Shown piece by piece: positions 1-9,100 of a DNA stretch of 56,486 nucleotides (position 1 is the stretch's first letter; every line of letters starts with the position of its first letter). Source of the DNA: an uncultured Oscillospiraceae bacterium (GTDB lineage Bacteria > Bacillota > Clostridia > Oscillospirales > Oscillospiraceae); NCBI GenBank assembly GCA_948616425.1, contig CAPGBJ010000070.1, positions 1-56,486 of the forward strand, read 5' to 3'. The notes under the pieces were generated by a model that made no database searches, had not been told where the DNA came from, and worked only from the letters and a program-made list of their open reading frames with translations. Both the position numbers and the translations under genes were made by a program.

Positions 1-25
1 GTTCAGACGTGTGCTCTTCCGATCT
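1..25. other. Illumina adapter remnant at left contig end
   Basis: These bases match the end of the TruSeq read-2 adapter and finish in CTTCCGATCT. The right end of the window (56458-56486) carries the reverse complement of the same adapter. This is untrimmed library sequence, not genome, so the genome begins at about base 26. The two copies would mimic terminal inverted repeats if not recognised. Confidence 0.97.
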
Positions 26-143
26 TCTCGAAGCCCTCCAGAGCGGGGTCCATCTCCGCCTCGAAGAGCTGCTCGTAGGTGGGATTGTAGATGATTTCCT
101 TAATCCCGGTAATGCCGTACTGTTCCAGACCGTAGGTTTCCAT
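26..143 (-). CDS. pckA: phosphoenolpyruvate carboxykinase (ATP), N-terminal fragment
   Basis: Only the first 39 residues are present; the rest lies beyond the contig end. The reading starts METYGLEQYGITGIKE and continues with NPTYEQLF and a DPALEGFE block. This is the typical opening of bacterial ATP-dependent PEP carboxykinases, which interconvert oxaloacetate and PEP in the cytoplasm with ATP/ADP. No catalytic motif is visible because the P-loop and metal site lie further on. The start codon has a strong AAGGAGGAA ribosome site at 151-159. A promoter lies at 201-229. The family call rests on the N-terminal block alone. Confidence 0.72.
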
Positions 144-200
144 AGATAAGTTCCTCCTTATAAAAATGGTGAAAATGGTCATCCATTCCGATCGTGCCTT

Positions 201-229
201 ATTTTACCCCATTTTTCAGGGCTTGGCAA
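201..229 (-). promoter_or_regulatory. sigma-A type promoter of pckA
   Basis: On the minus strand the -35 TTGCCA (224-229) and -10 TAAAAT (201-206) are separated by 17 bases. The site lies in the short gap after the end of rsmA, so pckA has its own start of transcription. Confidence 0.6.
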
Positions 230-267
230 GAGACAAGTGATCGAAAACCCGTAAATGGGCAAAAGGG

Positions 268-1125
268 TCAAACTAGGCCCCGCAAGCAGCGAGACAGTTG
301 GGCAAATTGGGGAATGGACAGCCGCTCTCCCCGGATGTCGGCGGGGAGGTCGCACCGCTGGACGGCCCCAGTCAGTTCTTCCCGGGTCATCTCGCCCCCG
401 AACTGGGCGGATAGGCTGTTGACCAAGGTCTTCCGCCGCAGGGCAAAGGCCCCCTTCACCACCCGGAAGAAGTGCTCTGGGTCGTCCACCTCTTCCGGAA
501 CGGGCCGGGGGACCAGCCGGACCACCGCCGAGGTCACCTTGGGGGCGGGGATGAAGCAGTCCGGGGGGACTTCAAAGAGTGTTTCCGGGGTTGTATGGTA
601 CTGGCAGTAGATGGAGAAGGACCCATAATCTGCTGTGCCCGGAGCGGCGCAGATACGTTTGGCCACCTCCCGCTGGATCATCACTGTGATGGAGGTGAAG
701 CAGCCCGCCTCGATCAGGGCGGTAATGGCGGGGGTGGTGATGTTGTAGGGGAGGTTGGCGCAGGCGATGGGGGTCAGTCCCTGAAATTTTTCCCCAACCA
801 GGGAGGAAATATCCGTCTTTAGAATATCGCCGGATATTACCTCGGCGTTGGGACAGTCCCGCAAAGTCTCATGCAGGATGGGCAACAGTGAGCGGTCCAG
901 TTCCACCGAGACCACTCGCTCCGCCCGTCCGGCCAGCTGCCGGGTGAGTGGACCGATGCCAGGTCCCACCTCCAGCACCCCAACTCCGAATTCCGCTCCA
1001 GAGGCTTCGGCAATCTGACGAGGGACCCAGTCCGCGATTAAAAAATTCTGTCCCATAGATTTAGAAAATCGAAACCCATGCCGGGCCAGCAGAGATTTAA
1101 TTTGGCTGACGTCGCACAGTTCCAT
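268..1125 (-). CDS. rsmA: 16S rRNA dimethyladenosine transferase RsmA/KsgA
   Basis: This enzyme dimethylates the two adjacent adenines in helix 45 of 16S rRNA, using SAM, late in 30S assembly. The sequence shows FSKSMGQNFL near the N-terminus, the SAM-binding EVGPGIGPLT, an acidic VELD, and the catalytic NLPY motif in CANLPYNI. The C-terminal small domain has the usual FIPAPKVTSAVV block. An upstream in-frame start at 1167 would fall inside a terminator hairpin. The ATG at 1125 is preceded by GAGGTG and gives 285 residues, a normal length. It is transcribed away from the tRNA-Ser genes and is followed by the pckA promoter. Confidence 0.95.
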   Translation of the reverse strand: MELCDVSQIKSLLARHGFRFSKSMGQNFLIADWVPRQIAEASGAEFGVGVLEVGPGIGPLTRQLAGRAERVVSVELDRSLLPILHETLRDCPNAEVISGDILKTDISSLVGEKFQGLTPIACANLPYNITTPAITALIEAGCFTSITVMIQREVAKRICAAPGTADYGSFSIYCQYHTTPETLFEVPPDCFIPAPKVTSAVVRLVPRPVPEEVDDPEHFFRVVKGAFALRRKTLVNSLSAQFGGEMTREELTGAVQRCDLPADIRGERLSIPQFAQLSRCLRGLV

Positions 1126-1158
1126 GACACGCACCTCGCTTCTGTGGGGATTCGTTTC

Positions 1159-1186
1159 AAAAGGCACCTCAAAGAGGTGCCTTTTT
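1159..1186 (-). terminator. Rho-independent terminator of the 76-aa gene
   Basis: AAGGCACCTC and GAGGTGCCTT form a 10-base-pair stem around an AAA loop, with T-rich sequence on both sides. It lies between the small gene at 1210-1440 and rsmA and can act in either direction. Confidence 0.75.
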
Positions 1187-1209
1187 GAAAAAATATGAGT
1201 TTACAGGAG

Positions 1210-1440
1210 TTAAAACAATTTCTTCAGTCCGTCCAGCGCACCGCCAATGTCCGAGGCGGCCAGCTTTGCCTTGACGCCGGCTACAAGGGGCTTGAGCTGG
1301 TCGTCGGGCAGATCAATCCCCAGCAGCTTTTCCAGGGTTTTGATGGGGTCGGCCTGAAAGTTTTTCAGAAGAGCCGGGTCTTTTTGCAACTTTTGGACGA
1401 TCTCCTCTACCTTTTCTTTGACATCAAATTTCATGTCCAT
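1210..1440 (-). CDS. small conserved clostridial protein of unknown function
   Basis: The product has 76 residues and starts MDMKFDVKEKVEEIVQ. It looks like a soluble all-helical domain with the pattern KLLGIDLPDDQLKPLV followed by GVKAKL. Short proteins of this shape recur in Clostridia without an assigned function. An AAGGAG site lies 8 bases before the ATG, which supports translation. It has no signal peptide, membrane segment or cysteine. It is followed by its own terminator and is probably a single-gene transcript. No function is proposed. Confidence 0.8.
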   Translation of the reverse strand: MDMKFDVKEKVEEIVQKLQKDPALLKNFQADPIKTLEKLLGIDLPDDQLKPLVAGVKAKLAASDIGGALDGLKKLF

Positions 1441-1599
1441 GTGAAATTCTCCTTTATTGTTTTATGCCATTGATTGGCAGGGGCATTGTGCCAGCCGGCG
1501 GAGGGGGGAGAAAATAAGTATCGCGCTGGGCCCGCCCGCACCGGCGTTCACCCCGGGGACTGATGGTATGCTCCGCTGGGAAAGCGAGAGAACAAAACA

Positions 1600-1643
1600 A
1601 AAGAGCTCCAAACCCTCTTTGCTTGGGGGTTTTAGAGCTCTTC
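1600..1643 (-). terminator. terminator downstream of tRNA-Ser(GCU)
   Basis: On the minus strand AAGAGCTC and AAACCC arms pair with GGGTTT and AGCTCTT arms, followed by TTGTTTT at 1594-1600. The hairpin begins directly after the encoded CCA end of the tRNA. Confidence 0.75.
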
Positions 1644-1735
1644 TGGCGCAGAAGGGGGGATTCGAACCCCCGCACGGTTTTACCCGCCTACTCCCTTAGC
1701 AGGGGAGCCCCTTATAGCCACTTGGGTACTTCTGC
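1644..1735 (-). tRNA. tRNA-Ser (GCU anticodon)
   Basis: A 7-bp acceptor stem pairs GCAGAAG with CTTCTGC. The long variable arm is typical of class II tRNAs. The anticodon loop reads CTGCTAA, giving GCU, which decodes AGC/AGU serine codons. The T arm is GGGGGTTCGAATCCCCC. The discriminator is G, as expected for tRNA-Ser. CCA is encoded at 1644-1646. Confidence 0.95.
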
Positions 1736-1882
1736 ATGGCTGCAAGTAAAAACTGCCTATTGGGTTATGAGACGGTAGGGAGCGTGCTGAAAAGAGGTCC
1801 CCAAATCGAAGCCTAGCGCAGGAAACGCACCCTGACTTTTGAAAAAGTCAGAGCAAGCGATACGGAGCTTGCTCCGACGCCG

Positions 1883-1969
1883 TGGCGGAGAGAGTGGGAT
1901 TCGAACCCACGGCTCTTGCGAGTCACTGGTTTTCAAGACCAGCTCCTTAAACCACTCGGACATCTCTCC
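1883..1969 (-). tRNA. tRNA-Ser (UGA anticodon)
   Basis: The acceptor stem pairs GGAGAGA with TCTCTCC. The anticodon loop reads CTTGAAA, giving UGA, which decodes UCN serine codons. A long variable arm and the T arm GTGGGTTCGAATCCCAC are present. The discriminator is G, and CCA is encoded at 1883-1885. It lies about 150 bases upstream of tRNA-Ser(GCU) on the same strand. The gap between them holds two small hairpins, including the palindrome around 1841-1860 (CTGACTTTT...AAAAGTCAG). Confidence 0.95.
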
Positions 1970-2077
1970 GGATCGCACTCCAATCAGAGACGCTTGCTAT
2001 CTTACCACCTCTGTTTCAATTTGTCAAGGGTTTGTTCAGGAAAAATATTCAGACTTGCTACCGAAAGAATAATTTCC

Positions 2078-2105
2078 TTGCAATCCCAGAAAAATGGGGT
2101 ACAAT
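2078..2105 (+). promoter_or_regulatory. promoter of the HIT-LysR unit
   Basis: The -35 TTGCAA (2078-2083) and -10 TACAAT (2100-2105) are 16 bases apart. The HIT gene starts about 75 bases downstream. Confidence 0.55.
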
Positions 2106-2180
2106 GGATGGTACTAGACGAAAGAGGGGGCCGCCTGGCGGGCATTCTTCTCTTTTTTCGAAATGTAAGGAGGTTTTTCC

Positions 2181-2519
2181 ATGTCCGACTGTTTATTCTG
2201 TAAGATTGCCGCTGGGGAGATTGCGTCCAATCAGGTCTACGAAGACGACAAATGCTTGGCCTTTCACGACATTGACCCCCAGGCTCCCACCCATTTTCTC
2301 GTCATCCCCAAGGAACATATCCCTTCGGTAGCCGGGGTGAACGAGGATAACGCCGCTGTGGTGGCCCACATCTTCGCGGTCATTGCGAAGGTGACGAGAG
2401 AATTGGGCTTGAACAGCTACCGGGTGGTGTCTAACATTGGAGAGCAGGCGGGCCAGAGTGTGCCCCATCTCCATTTTCACGTGTTGTCCGGCCGGGACAT
2501 GACCTGGCCTCCGGGCTGA
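2181..2519 (+). CDS. HIT family (HinT-like) nucleotide-binding hydrolase
   Basis: The protein has 112 residues, the normal length for HinT-like purine phosphoramidases. These hydrolyse adenosine phosphoramidates such as lysyl- or alanyl-AMP adducts in the cytoplasm. It opens with the zinc-site sequence DCLFCKIAAGEI. It ends with the HIT motif in SVPHLHFHVLSG, where the middle histidine is the nucleophile. An AAGGAGG site lies 8 bases before the ATG. The LysR regulator begins 8 bases after the stop, so the two are probably co-transcribed. Confidence 0.93.
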   Translation: MSDCLFCKIAAGEIASNQVYEDDKCLAFHDIDPQAPTHFLVIPKEHIPSVAGVNEDNAAVVAHIFAVIAKVTRELGLNSYRVVSNIGEQAGQSVPHLHFHVLSGRDMTWPPG

Positions 2520-2526
2520 TGTGGCT

Positions 2527-3459
2527 ATGTTCATTAAAAATCCAGAGTATTTTTTAGCCATCGTCAAGGAACGCAGCATCTCCAGGGCAGCAGAACGGCT
2601 CTATCTCTCCCAACCCTACCTAAGTCAATACCTGGCCAAGCTGGAGGGGAGTCTGGGGGTGGTCCTGCTGGACCGCTCTCACTCCCCCCTGAAACTGACA
2701 CCGGCGGGAGAACTGTTCCATGCCTACTTGGAGCGGCAGAGTTATCTGGACCGACAGCTGATCAGCGATTTGCGGGACCTCCAGGACAAAAAATGTCCAG
2801 TACTCCATATTGGGGTATCCCCCTGGCGTGGATCCATCCTGCTGCCCGATGTGCTCCCCCGTTTTGAGGAGGAGTATCCCGGCGTACAGGTGGTCCTCCA
2901 CGAGGCCCCGGTGCCGGAGTTGGGAGAGCTGGCGGCAGCAAATGTGATTGATCTATGTATTATGCAGATTCCCAACGACCTCACACAGCTGACCTATGAG
3001 CCGGTGATGCGGGAGCGTGTCTTTCTGGTGGGACACCGGGACCACCCCCTTCTCCAGGGGCTGGACAGCGCCTGTGACGACCCACGGCCCTTCCCTGATC
3101 TGCGATTGCTGGAGCGTGAGCGTCTGGTGATGCTGCCCTCTGACTGGCGGCTGTCCAAGCAGCTGTATAATGTGTTCTCAGTACACAACGTGGAGCCCCA
3201 GAATATTCTGGTTACCACCAACACAACCACCGCCATCAACCTGGCCGCGGAAAAAATGGGCTTTGCGTTTCTTCAGGAGAGCGGTCTGTCCCACACCCCC
3301 TATCTGGATCGGTTGGCCTGCTTTACCTTGGGAGAGCCGCCTCTGACCTGTCCGCTGGCGGTGGTGTATAAAAAGAATGGATTTCTTTCCCCTGCGGCCC
3401 GCGCCTTTATTGATTTAATCAAGGAGCTGTACAGCCGTTATGGCCTGGTACCCGAGTGA
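2527..3459 (+). CDS. LysR family transcriptional regulator
   Basis: The N-terminal winged helix-turn-helix contains SISRAAERLYLSQPYLSQYL. A LysR effector-binding domain follows, with SPWRGSILLPDVLPRF opening it and TTNTTTAINLAAEKMG late in it. It has about 310 residues, typical for the family. A GTG at 2521 and the ATG at 2527 are both possible. Neither has a clear ribosome site, which suggests coupling to the HIT gene ending at 2519. Its target and inducer are unknown, because no divergent metabolic operon lies beside it. Confidence 0.9.
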   Translation: MFIKNPEYFLAIVKERSISRAAERLYLSQPYLSQYLAKLEGSLGVVLLDRSHSPLKLTPAGELFHAYLERQSYLDRQLISDLRDLQDKKCPVLHIGVSPWRGSILLPDVLPRFEEEYPGVQVVLHEAPVPELGELAAANVIDLCIMQIPNDLTQLTYEPVMRERVFLVGHRDHPLLQGLDSACDDPRPFPDLRLLERERLVMLPSDWRLSKQLYNVFSVHNVEPQNILVTTNTTTAINLAAEKMGFAFLQESGLSHTPYLDRLACFTLGEPPLTCPLAVVYKKNGFLSPAARAFIDLIKELYSRYGLVPE

Positions 3460-3488
3460 GCGGGACAGCCCCCGGTGGTCCCTAGTGA

Positions 3489-3525
3489 CCTGTCAACCTG
3501 GACAACTTCCGGTTGACGGGTTTTT
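3489..3525 (+). terminator. terminator after the LysR gene
   Basis: CCTGTCAACC pairs with GGTTGACGGG (one G-U pair), followed by TTTTT. The second arm contains the -35 element of the birA promoter. Confidence 0.8.
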
Positions 3526-3541
3526 ATTTATCCCCTATAAT
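3513..3541 (+). promoter_or_regulatory. birA promoter overlapping the terminator
   Basis: The -35 TTGACG (3513-3518) and -10 TATAAT (3536-3541) are spaced by exactly 17 bases. The -35 lies inside the 3' arm of the preceding terminator. Confidence 0.75.
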
Positions 3542-3579
3542 AGTGGACAACAGATGAGAGAAAGAGGAGGGGAACTGAC

Positions 3580-4572
3580 ATGAGCCGAGAAAAGGTGCTG
3601 TCTCTGCTGCGGGAGCGGCAGGGAGAATATCTGTCTGGAGAAGCGATGAGCCGCACTCTGGGGATCAGCCGGGCCGGGGTATGGAAGGCCATTGAGGGGC
3701 TGCGGCAAGAGGGGTATGTGATTGCCTCCGCGCCTAACCGGGGCTATTGCCTAGAGGAGGCTCCCGACAAGCTGCGGGCGGGGGAACTCTCCGGACCGCT
3801 GGCAGGGGCGCTGGTGGGCTCCCAGCTGTTGTGTCTGGATGTGACCGACTCGACCAACACTGAATGCAAACGTCAGGCCATGGCCGGAGCCAAAGAGGGA
3901 TTGGTGGTGACGGCAGAGGAGCAGACTGGCGGTCGGGGACGACGAGGGCGGTCCTTTCAGTCCCCCAGGGGAAAGGGGCTGTATCTGTCTGCCCTGTTTC
4001 GTCCCAAGCTTGAGCCAGCCAGGACGGCGGATTTCACCGCCTGGGTAGCGGTGGCGGTGTGCGATGGTATAGAGGCATGCTGTGGGGTCCGCCCTAAAAT
4101 CAAGTGGACAAATGACATTATTTTGGGCGGAAAGAAACTGGTGGGTATCCTGACAGAGTTGGGGCTGGAGAGTGAGAGCAACACTTTGGACTACCTGGTA
4201 ACCGGCATCGGGGTCAATGTAAACGAGATTTCCGAGGATTTCTCCCCAGAGGTACGGGAAATTGCCACCTCTCTGTTCCAGGAGTTGGGCCGCCCGGTGC
4301 GCCGGGCGGAACTGGCCGCTCAGATCGCGCTGGCATTGGATCGGATGTACGCCGTATACCCCCGCGGGAAGCAGGACTACCTAGAGCGGTACCGGGCCGA
4401 CTGTATTACCCCCGGCCATCAGGTCCAGTTGATTACCGCTTCCGCCCGCCGCCAGGCGTTTGCCTTGGAGATTGACGACAACTTTAATCTGGTGGTGGAG
4501 CTGCACAACGGGAGACGGGAGACCATCTCTGCCGGTGAGGTCTCCGTCCGAGGAATGTACGGGTACGTGTAA
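3580..4572 (+). CDS. birA: bifunctional biotin ligase / biotin repressor BirA
   Basis: This protein charges biotin to biotinyl-AMP and transfers it to a lysine of acyl carrier domains; group II forms also repress biotin genes. Residues 1-65 are a helix-turn-helix domain (YLSGEAMSRTLGISRAGVWK). The ligase core has DSTNTECKRQAM, the biotinyl-AMP loop GGRGRRGRSF, and KWTNDIILGGKKLVGIL. A small C-terminal SH3-like domain follows. The length of 330 residues fits group II BirA. A GAGGAGGGGAA site precedes the ATG. No biotin synthesis gene is visible here, so its operator targets lie elsewhere. Confidence 0.95.
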   Translation: MSREKVLSLLRERQGEYLSGEAMSRTLGISRAGVWKAIEGLRQEGYVIASAPNRGYCLEEAPDKLRAGELSGPLAGALVGSQLLCLDVTDSTNTECKRQAMAGAKEGLVVTAEEQTGGRGRRGRSFQSPRGKGLYLSALFRPKLEPARTADFTAWVAVAVCDGIEACCGVRPKIKWTNDIILGGKKLVGILTELGLESESNTLDYLVTGIGVNVNEISEDFSPEVREIATSLFQELGRPVRRAELAAQIALALDRMYAVYPRGKQDYLERYRADCITPGHQVQLITASARRQAFALEIDDNFNLVVELHNGRRETISAGEVSVRGMYGYV

Positions 4573-4599
4573 AAAGCCGTTTTTTGAGGAGACTTTGTT

Positions 4600-4825
4600 A
4601 TGGCGATTTACAGCGAAAAGGCAATTGACTACGATCCGTAGGATTTCCCCGACCACAATTCCTGTGAAAACTGCCAAAGATAGGCAGCCATAAGCGGCGG
4701 CGTGGTCTCTTCTTTTCTCTCTTCTGACATCAGACCGCCTGTATCGGCGATACCAAGAAGCGGAAAAACTGGACGGCAGTCGTGTCTGCGTTGAAACAGA
4801 TGGGACTGATACAGTTCTTTTATAG
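4600..4825 (+). pseudogene. possible decayed small gene with two in-frame TAG codons
   Basis: A GAGGAG site is followed by ATG at 4600 and 13 sensible codons (MAIYSEKAIDYDP), then TAG at 4639. In the same frame come 13 more codons with DHNSCENCQR, then TAG at 4681. Another stretch of 28 codon-like triplets (LYRRYQEAEKLDGSR...) runs in the next frame from 4739 to a TAG at 4823. The whole looks like a small gene broken by nonsense and frameshift changes. I do not recognise the family. It may instead be noncoding filler of the 325-base gap between birA and dnaJ. Confidence 0.3.
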
Positions 4826-4858
4826 AGAGATACACCGGTCTGCATCATTCAGAAAGCT

Positions 4859-4893
4859 GCCGGCGCCCTCCGATTCAAACGGAGAGCGCCGGC
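4859..4893 (-). terminator. terminator after dnaJ
   Basis: GCCGGCGC and CTCCG arms pair with CGGAG and GCGCCGGC arms around a 7-base loop. It lies five bases past the dnaJ stop. The T-rich flank is stronger on the plus strand, so it may act both ways. Confidence 0.65.
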
Positions 4894-4897
4894 TATT

Positions 4898-6034
4898 TTA
4901 TCGTTTCTTTTTCTTCTTCTCAAACAGACCTTTCAGGCCCCCTTCGGGAACCTTCTCCCCCATAGCAACGGCAAAGGCGTTGAGGGCCTCCTTCTGTTCT
5001 GCATTGAGAGAGGTGGGGATCTGAACTTTGACAGTCACATACTGGTCCCCCCGCCTGTTGCTGCGCAACTCAGGAATACCCTTGCCCCGCAGGCGGAAGG
5101 TGGTGCCCGTCTGGGTACCGGCGGGGAGGTTATATTTCACTTTGCCGTCAATGGTAGGAATTTCAAGCTCCGCGCCCATCGCCGCCTGGTAGAAGGTAAC
5201 AGGCTGTTCATAGAGAACCGTAACGCCTTCCCGCTGGAACTGAGGATGGGGCTTCACCTGGACCCGGACCAGCAGGTCGCCGGCTGGTCCGCCGTTGAGC
5301 CCGGCGTTCCCCTGGCCCCGGAGGGAGACGGCCTGGCCGTCATCAATACCTGCCGGAATCGTAACGGAAACGCGCTGCTTCTTGCGCACACTGCCTGCGC
5401 CACCGCACTTCTTACAGGGGGTATGGATAATTTTACCCGTCCCCCGGCATTTTGTACAGGTAGTGGTAGTGGAGAAGGCGAAACCGCCCATTCCCCGCTG
5501 CACTCGTATCTGACCGCTGCCTCTACAGTCAGAACAAGTTTCTGCCGTGGTCCCCGCAGCACAGCCGGAGCCGTGGCACTCCTCACAGGTTTCAGTACGG
5601 TTTAGATCAATCTCCTTGGTACAGCCGAAAGCCGCCTCTTCAAAGGTAAGGGCCAAATTGACCCGGAGACTATCCCCCTTCTGGGGACCGTTGCGTCTCC
5701 CCGTTCCTCCGCCAAATCCCCCGCCAAAGAAGGAACCAAAGATGTCCCCCAGGTCGATATCCCCCATATCGAAGCCGAAACCTCCACCCCCGCCGTAGCT
5801 GGGGTCCACACCGGCGTGTCCGAATTGGTCGTAGCGGGCTTTCTTCTCCGGATCGGACAGGATGCCGTAGGCCTCGTTGATCTCTTTGAATTTGGCTTCT
5901 GCGTCCTTGTCTCCAGGGTTCACATCGGGGTGGTACTGCTTAGCTAACTTGCGGTAGGCCTTCTTCAGCGCCTCCTCGGTCGCCCCTTTGGACAGACCCA
6001 GAACCTCGTAATAATCTCGTTTTTGTTCCGCCAT
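4898..6034 (-). CDS. dnaJ: chaperone DnaJ
   Basis: This Hsp40 co-chaperone delivers substrates to DnaK and stimulates its ATPase. The J domain (about 1-70) has the YHPDVNPG motif with the essential HPD. A Gly/Phe-rich linker follows. Four zinc-binding CxxCxGxG-type repeats lie around residues 140-220 (CEECHGSG, CSDCRGSG, CTKCRGTG, CKKCGGAG). C-terminal peptide-binding domains complete a canonical 378-residue type I DnaJ. The tail is a lysine run. An AGAGGTGAT site precedes the ATG. It is the last gene of the heat-shock operon, 194 bases after dnaK. Confidence 0.97.
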   Translation of the reverse strand: MAEQKRDYYEVLGLSKGATEEALKKAYRKLAKQYHPDVNPGDKDAEAKFKEINEAYGILSDPEKKARYDQFGHAGVDPSYGGGGGFGFDMGDIDLGDIFGSFFGGGFGGGTGRRNGPQKGDSLRVNLALTFEEAAFGCTKEIDLNRTETCEECHGSGCAAGTTAETCSDCRGSGQIRVQRGMGGFAFSTTTTCTKCRGTGKIIHTPCKKCGGAGSVRKKQRVSVTIPAGIDDGQAVSLRGQGNAGLNGGPAGDLLVRVQVKPHPQFQREGVTVLYEQPVTFYQAAMGAELEIPTIDGKVKYNLPAGTQTGTTFRLRGKGIPELRSNRRGDQYVTVKVQIPTSLNAEQKEALNAFAVAMGEKVPEGGLKGLFEKKKKKR

Positions 6035-6061
6035 ATGTTATCACCTCTTGACATAGAAGGT

Positions 6062-6086
6062 GAGCGGGATAGATAAAATCCCGCTC
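6062..6086. other. hairpin in the dnaK-dnaJ gap
   Basis: GAGCGGGAT and ATCCCGCTC form a 9-bp stem shortly before the dnaJ ribosome site. There is no T-run, so it is more likely an mRNA processing or stability element than a terminator. Confidence 0.5.
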
Positions 6087-6228
6087 CACCTCCTGTCACG
6101 CTATGCCGGTCTGAGCCGCACGGTTTCCCTTCGCCTGGAGAGACAAACATCCGGGACTGTGGCCCCCTTCGGTCTGTATCCCCCGCTCCGGCCTACCCAT
6201 GCCGCTCACGACGGCTCTGCGCTTTTTA

Positions 6229-8082
<1,854 letters not shown>

Positions 8083-8207
8083 GATGATTTTCCTCCTAAA
8101 ATATATGAAAGATTGGTGTTAACAAATTGATCTACCGGGGCGCGCAGCGCCCGCACACCCTGGGGAACTGCGCAGTACTCATGCGGATGTTGTCCGCCTC
8201 TGCAGTG

Positions 8208-8336
8208 TTACTGCAGGAGCATCGCTCCCACAGAAAACAGAGCGGATAGCCAGACCAGCAGCCCGGCGCTGACCAGAAAAGTAAAGGTAACCGGGTGGGA
8301 CAGAAGCTTTCCCCGCTTGTGACAGTTGGGACACAT
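8208..8336 (-). CDS. 42-residue CxxC single-span membrane microprotein
   Basis: This short frame fills the gap between grpE and dnaK and lies in the same direction. It starts MCPNCHKRGKLLSHP, with a CPNC zinc-type knuckle and a basic stretch. One hydrophobic segment follows (FLVSAGLLVWLSALFSVG) and it ends AMLLQ. A strong AGAGGAGG site lies 9 bases before the ATG. The product would sit in the membrane with its metal-binding head at the N-terminus. I do not recognise a family. Its place inside the heat-shock operon suggests co-regulation by HrcA; any function is unknown. Confidence 0.6.
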   Translation of the reverse strand: MCPNCHKRGKLLSHPVTFTFLVSAGLLVWLSALFSVGAMLLQ

Positions 8337-8434
8337 TTGGTCTGACCTCCTCTTTATCGGTGGTTGGTTTCCTTCCTGGGTCCCTTTAAAATCTCTTTTT
8401 GAAAAGGACCTTCTTCACTTCGGTGGGGCGGGGG

Positions 8435-9028
8435 TTAATTTGCCACTTGAACCATGGCAAACCGGATCACCTTTTCCCCCAGCATAAATCCGGCCTGAAA
8501 GACCTGGGCCACCACATTTTCCTCAAGATTGTCGTCCTCGATATGCATCACCGCATTGTGGAGGTTGGGGTCAAAGGGTTTTCCCTGGGCCTCAATCTCG
8601 GTGACCCCCAGCTTAGCGAAGACCTCCTTCAGCTGGTTCATAGTCATCTCTACACCCTTTTTGTAGGCCTCGTCGGCAGTGTCCTGCTTCAGCGCCCGCT
8701 CTAGGTTGTCATAGACGGGGAGAAAGGCTTGGACGGTGTCCGCCTTGGCGTCAGTCCACAGGGATTCCTTCTCCTTCGCGGTGCGTTTACGGTAGTTGTC
8801 GTACTCGGCAGCCAGACGGAGGAAACGTTCCTGCTGCTGTTCCAGCTGCTCTTGAACGGGATCTTTGACCTGCCCTGGCGTCTCCTCCGGTTCCCCGCCA
8901 GGGGTTTCAGTCTGGGCGTCAGTCTCCGCCTCGGCGGCCTTCGCCTCTCCGGCCTGCTCCTCCAAAATCTCTTCCTCCGGGACCACAGGGGTCTCCTGGA
9001 CGGGGTTCTTTTCCTTCTTCTTACTCAC
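8435..9028 (-). CDS. grpE: nucleotide exchange factor GrpE
   Basis: GrpE is the dimeric ADP-release factor of DnaK. The N-terminal 70 residues are acidic and disordered. The long coiled coil follows (LRLAAEYDNYRKRTAKEKE). The beta-wing domain has GVEMTMNQLKEVFAKLGV and the conserved HNAVMHIED, and it ends with GFMLGEKVIRFAMVQVAN. The length of 197 residues is typical. The start is GTG with an AAGGAG site 8 bases upstream. It lies between hrcA and the 42-residue microprotein. Confidence 0.97.
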   Translation of the reverse strand: MSKKKEKNPVQETPVVPEEEILEEQAGEAKAAEAETDAQTETPGGEPEETPGQVKDPVQEQLEQQQERFLRLAAEYDNYRKRTAKEKESLWTDAKADTVQAFLPVYDNLERALKQDTADEAYKKGVEMTMNQLKEVFAKLGVTEIEAQGKPFDPNLHNAVMHIEDDNLEENVVAQVFQAGFMLGEKVIRFAMVQVAN

Positions 9029-9100
9029 GGCCTATGCTCCTTCACAGCTCATCATAATTTTTGAACGAATAGCGGACACTTTGATAACCCGTCCGCCCAT

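Noticed and set aside
4600..4794. TAG read-through as pyrrolysine coding
   Set aside because: No pyl genes are visible and the sequence after the second TAG stops looking like coding sequence. Decay is simpler.
8385..8420. A terminator directly after grpE
   Set aside because: The GGTCC/GGACC pairing spans a long unpaired loop without a T-run, so read-through into the microprotein and dnaK is more likely.
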